Shown in pieces: positions 22,640-24,488 of a stretch of 24,488 nt of DNA; position 1 is the first letter of the stretch; each line of letters opens with the position of its first letter. The translations under genes were made by a program, and so were the position numbers. The notes under the pieces are model-generated. The model was not told the origin of the DNA. It saw only the letters and a program-made list of their open reading frames with translations, and made no database searches. This DNA comes from Thioalkalivibrio sp. (GTDB lineage: Bacteria; Pseudomonadota; Gammaproteobacteria; Ectothiorhodospirales; Ectothiorhodospiraceae). Location of the stretch: contig PWGH01000148.1 of assembly GCA_003555285.1 (NCBI GenBank), positions 1-24,488 on the forward strand. Direction: 5' to 3'.

Positions 22640-22670
22640 CGGCTTTCCGGAAAGGGCCGACTCTTTTTTT
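22640..22670 (+). terminator. intrinsic terminator of the MBL-fold gene
   Basis: Directly after the TAG at 22637-22639, CGGCTTT pairs imperfectly (two-base bulge) with AAAGGGCCG across CCGG. The stem is followed by CTC and seven T residues (22664-22670). Confidence 0.75.
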
Positions 22671-22684
22671 GGTTCTGTTCTTGC

Positions 22685-23227
22685 CTAGGACGTGCTGCCG
22701 GGCGACCACTGATACACTTCTTGGAAACGCCGGACATAGAAGAAACGGATGGTCTCGACGAGGATTAAATTCGAAGTGGGGGATTCGACAAAGCGTTGCA
22801 GGTAATTGTGCTTGGTGGTGAGCGCCTGGCCCCACTTTTCAACCTCGCCCGGATCATCCAGAATCCTGGCCTCCCCGGTGATCGTGACTGCGCAGATCAG
22901 ATTGATGCTTTCGGGTTTGTGAGAACGGTTGTCTATCATTAGTGATACTTTATTGTTACCGGAGATCAAATCGAATTTTCTGGTTCTTGAGGGGGTTGAA
23001 AAAACGATCTGGCTCATATTTTCGTTGATGGCAAAGCTGATCAGGGAGACATAAGCCTGACCTTCGCCTTGCGTGGCAAGAACGGCAAAGGGTTGACCCT
23101 TGCAGAGTTCTTCGATTTCCGTAACAATATTTTCTTGTGCACCGTTGTTGGTGCAGGAAACCACATCAACAAAGGTGGGTTCATCGTAGTTTCGATTCAA
23201 AACAGCGCTCCCCATGAAAAACAACAA
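22685..23227 (-). CDS. FMN-binding split-barrel (pyridoxamine 5'-phosphate oxidase family) protein
   Basis: This encodes 180 residues. A well-placed AAGG sits 7 bases before TTG 23227; ATG 23215 is the alternative but is 19 bases from it, so I favour TTG. Split-barrel features are IEELCKGQPFAVLATQGEGQ, AYVSLISFAINENMSQIVFS, STPSRTRKFDLISGNNKVSLMI and the late FFYVRRFQEVYQWSPG strand. Members bind FMN, haem or F420 and include heme-utilisation and general-stress flavoproteins; the exact cofactor and substrate are unclear. Base composition is much lower in GC than the neighbours: the 60 bases at 22921-22980 are 35% GC. This suggests recent acquisition. Confidence 0.85.
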   Translation of the reverse strand: MLFFMGSAVLNRNYDEPTFVDVVSCTNNGAQENIVTEIEELCKGQPFAVLATQGEGQAYVSLISFAINENMSQIVFSTPSRTRKFDLISGNNKVSLMIDNRSHKPESINLICAVTITGEARILDDPGEVEKWGQALTTKHNYLQRFVESPTSNLILVETIRFFYVRRFQEVYQWSPGSTS

Positions 23228-23501
23228 TATTTTTCCTTCTGATCGCCGAGGCAGGCATGCAATGAATCTGTTTGAGCGTCCTCAACGCCTTTTTGCACCT
23301 GATGATCACGAAAGCACCGCGGTGTGCAGAACGCTGCTCGACGGCGTTCGTCATTGCGAGTATAGCGCGGCTCTACTGCGCGTGGCGCAACCGGGCTCGA
23401 CCAGATGCTCAGGATGGCTCAGTGGCCTCGAAATGCAGCGCGCAAGCGCTCCGCGGCATTCCCGGGGGCGGGCCCGCTGATCAGCTTCGGGTACGCTCGG
23501 A

Positions 23502-24275
23502 TCAGCCGCCCGGAACGAGCAGCGAAAGACCGAAGCGAACGCTCCATTCCGGCAGGCCGTCGACATCGCGCAGATTGTATTCCGGGTTGATCGACCACTT
23601 GATCGACTGACCGCCGATACTCGTTACCTTGCTCAACTGCGCGCCGATCGGCAGGTTGATGGCTTCGCTGCGTTCCCAGTCATAGGTCCATTGGGCATCA
23701 CCGGCCGCCAGCGCCCAGCCGTTGCCCATCTGGTAGGCCAGTACGGGCTGCAGGCTGCTGATGCCGATATCGTCCGCGAACAGGTTCTGGTTGAACAGCC
23801 CGTAGGTCCAGCGGCCGCTGGTTGTCACGAAGCCGGCCGCCGGTCCCATCGCGAAGGTGTCCGAATCACCATTGCGACCCGGCAACAGCTGGGCCACCGG
23901 GCCGGCGCCCCAGCGTCCCCACGGCTTGTCGAACACCACCAAGTTGAAGATCGTGACGTCCGACAGGCCATCAGGTGCAGGCCCGCTGTGGGTGTAGTTG
24001 ACGGTGGCCCGCAGAATATTGCTGGTATTCCAGGCGCGGAAGGGGATGACCGTCTGAAACTGACTCGATCCGGCTGCGTCATCCAGCCCATGAAAGCTCG
24101 GAATCCGGGTGTAGCGCAGGTTCAGCGACATCAGCGATGCCGTCGGGTCGGCGGCCTTCCTGGCCAGCTCTTCGGTGTCGTCGGCCAGAACCGAGGGCGC
24201 GGCAACCGCGAGCGCGAGCGCCGAGACCCCGACTGCAATGCTCGGTCGAAAAAAGCGTGCGATGAATCCCTTCAT
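23502..24275 (-). CDS. outer-membrane beta-barrel protein (MetA-pathway phenol degradation/'neuromedin U' family)
   Basis: This encodes 257 residues. ATG 24275 has only a weak GGGCGAG Shine-Dalgarno. The signal peptide (VGVSALALAVAAPSVLA, cleaving before DDTEELARK) is followed by alternating aromatic/polar strands typical of an outer-membrane barrel: VIPFRAWNTSNILRATVNYT, DVTIFNLVVFDKPWGRWGAG, GPAAGFVTTSGRWTYGLFNQ and the C-terminal EWSVRFGLSLLVPGG. In databases such proteins are often labelled 'neuromedin U' or transporter; the real function is usually unknown, and porin-like uptake of small organics is proposed for relatives. It lies 58 bases after the truncated gene at the window end, probably in the same operon. 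Confidence 0.82.
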   Translation of the reverse strand: MKGFIARFFRPSIAVGVSALALAVAAPSVLADDTEELARKAADPTASLMSLNLRYTRIPSFHGLDDAAGSSQFQTVIPFRAWNTSNILRATVNYTHSGPAPDGLSDVTIFNLVVFDKPWGRWGAGPVAQLLPGRNGDSDTFAMGPAAGFVTTSGRWTYGLFNQNLFADDIGISSLQPVLAYQMGNGWALAAGDAQWTYDWERSEAINLPIGAQLSKVTSIGGQSIKWSINPEYNLRDVDGLPEWSVRFGLSLLVPGG

Positions 24276-24333
24276 CGCGACTCGCCCGGATCACAACTCA
24301 CTCCTGATGCCTTCATAATCCACATCATGGCGT

Positions 24334-24488
24334 TCAGTCCTGAAACTCGGGTGTCCAGGGCAGTTCGGGATCTTCCGGCAGGCCGCGCGAGATCGGCGGG
24401 CCCATCGAATGGTCGGTGCCGTCGTCATAGGTCCCTGTGAACATGATCATCTCGCAAAAGCCGGTCGCCACGATCGGCCCGTCCGGCC
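24334..24488 (-). CDS. C-terminal fragment of an unidentified gene, 5' end beyond the window
   Basis: The last 50 codons of a minus-strand frame end at TGA 24336-24334. The residues include VATGFCEMIMFTGTYDDGTD and HSMGPPISRGLPEDPELPWT, ending TPEFQD. The amino-acid pattern is that of a real protein, and the 58-base spacing to the outer-membrane protein gene suggests an operon. I do not recognise the family from this fragment. Confidence 0.5.
   Translation of the reverse strand, partial: PDGPIVATGFCEMIMFTGTYDDGTDHSMGPPISRGLPEDPELPWTPEFQD

Noticed and set aside
23228..23501. Small + strand frames between the split-barrel and outer-membrane protein genes
   Set aside because: No Shine-Dalgarno, no recognisable protein, and several frames overlap equally well; a TATACT near 23360 on the minus strand lacks a matching -35.
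23476..23506. Inverted repeat GCTGATC/GATCAGC at the end of the outer-membrane protein gene
   Set aside because: It overlaps the stop codon, has a 17-base loop and no T-run, so I cannot call it a terminator.

Overview
The window is GC-rich chromosomal DNA, mostly well above 60% GC. I read it as a gammaproteobacterium, probably a sulfur- or halophile-associated Chromatiales/Ectothiorhodospiraceae type. That rests on the gene mix: a periplasmic DsrE-like protein, two DUF3185 proteins, a PatZ-type acyl-CoA ligase/acetyltransferase, a c-type cytochrome and dense signalling genes. The placement is an inference. I see no rRNA, tRNA, CRISPR array, insertion sequence or integrase.

Layout. 1-2501(-): PatZ-like ligase/acetyltransferase, cut by the window edge. 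2743-3081(+): small single-pass membrane protein. 3177-4851(-): three tiny secreted proteins built from an 11-residue curlin-like repeat, followed by a translationally coupled putative lipoprotein. 5267-5479(-): DUF3185 protein with a clear sigma70 promoter. 5673-8384(-): PAS-PAS-PAS-GGDEF-EAL protein. 8707-11054(-): NarL-type response regulator and its kinase, overlapping by ATGA. 11250-11705(-): exported DsrE-like protein with a strong terminator. 11987-13420(-): glutamate dehydrogenase. 13655-15181(+): SPFH/NfeD membrane pair. 15200-16938(-): a decayed KaiC-type ATPase and a hybrid kinase that has lost its phospho-acceptor histidine. 17212-18639(+): PLP-dependent aromatic amino acid decarboxylase-like enzyme. 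18809-18997(+): second DUF3185 protein. 19183-21232: anti-anti-sigma STAS protein convergent with a receiver-PP2C-HATPase regulator. 21299-21760(-): cytochrome c. 22001-22639(+): metallo-beta-lactamase-fold protein lacking its metal ligands. 22685-23227(-): AT-rich FMN-binding split-barrel protein. 23502-24275(-): outer-membrane beta-barrel protein. 24334-24488(-): C-terminus of an unidentified gene.

How the genes may work together. Signalling dominates: c-di-GMP turnover, a two-component pair with a cysteine-rich PAS domain, a degraded KaiC/kinase pair and a partner-switching STAS module. In other bacteria c-di-GMP and STAS/PP2C modules control the planktonic-to-surface switch, and the curlin-like secreted proteins would be a natural output, but nothing in the sequence links them directly. 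The curlin-repeat cluster is the most novel-looking locus. The kinase with a deleted H-box next to a truncated KaiC is the clearest sign of gene decay.
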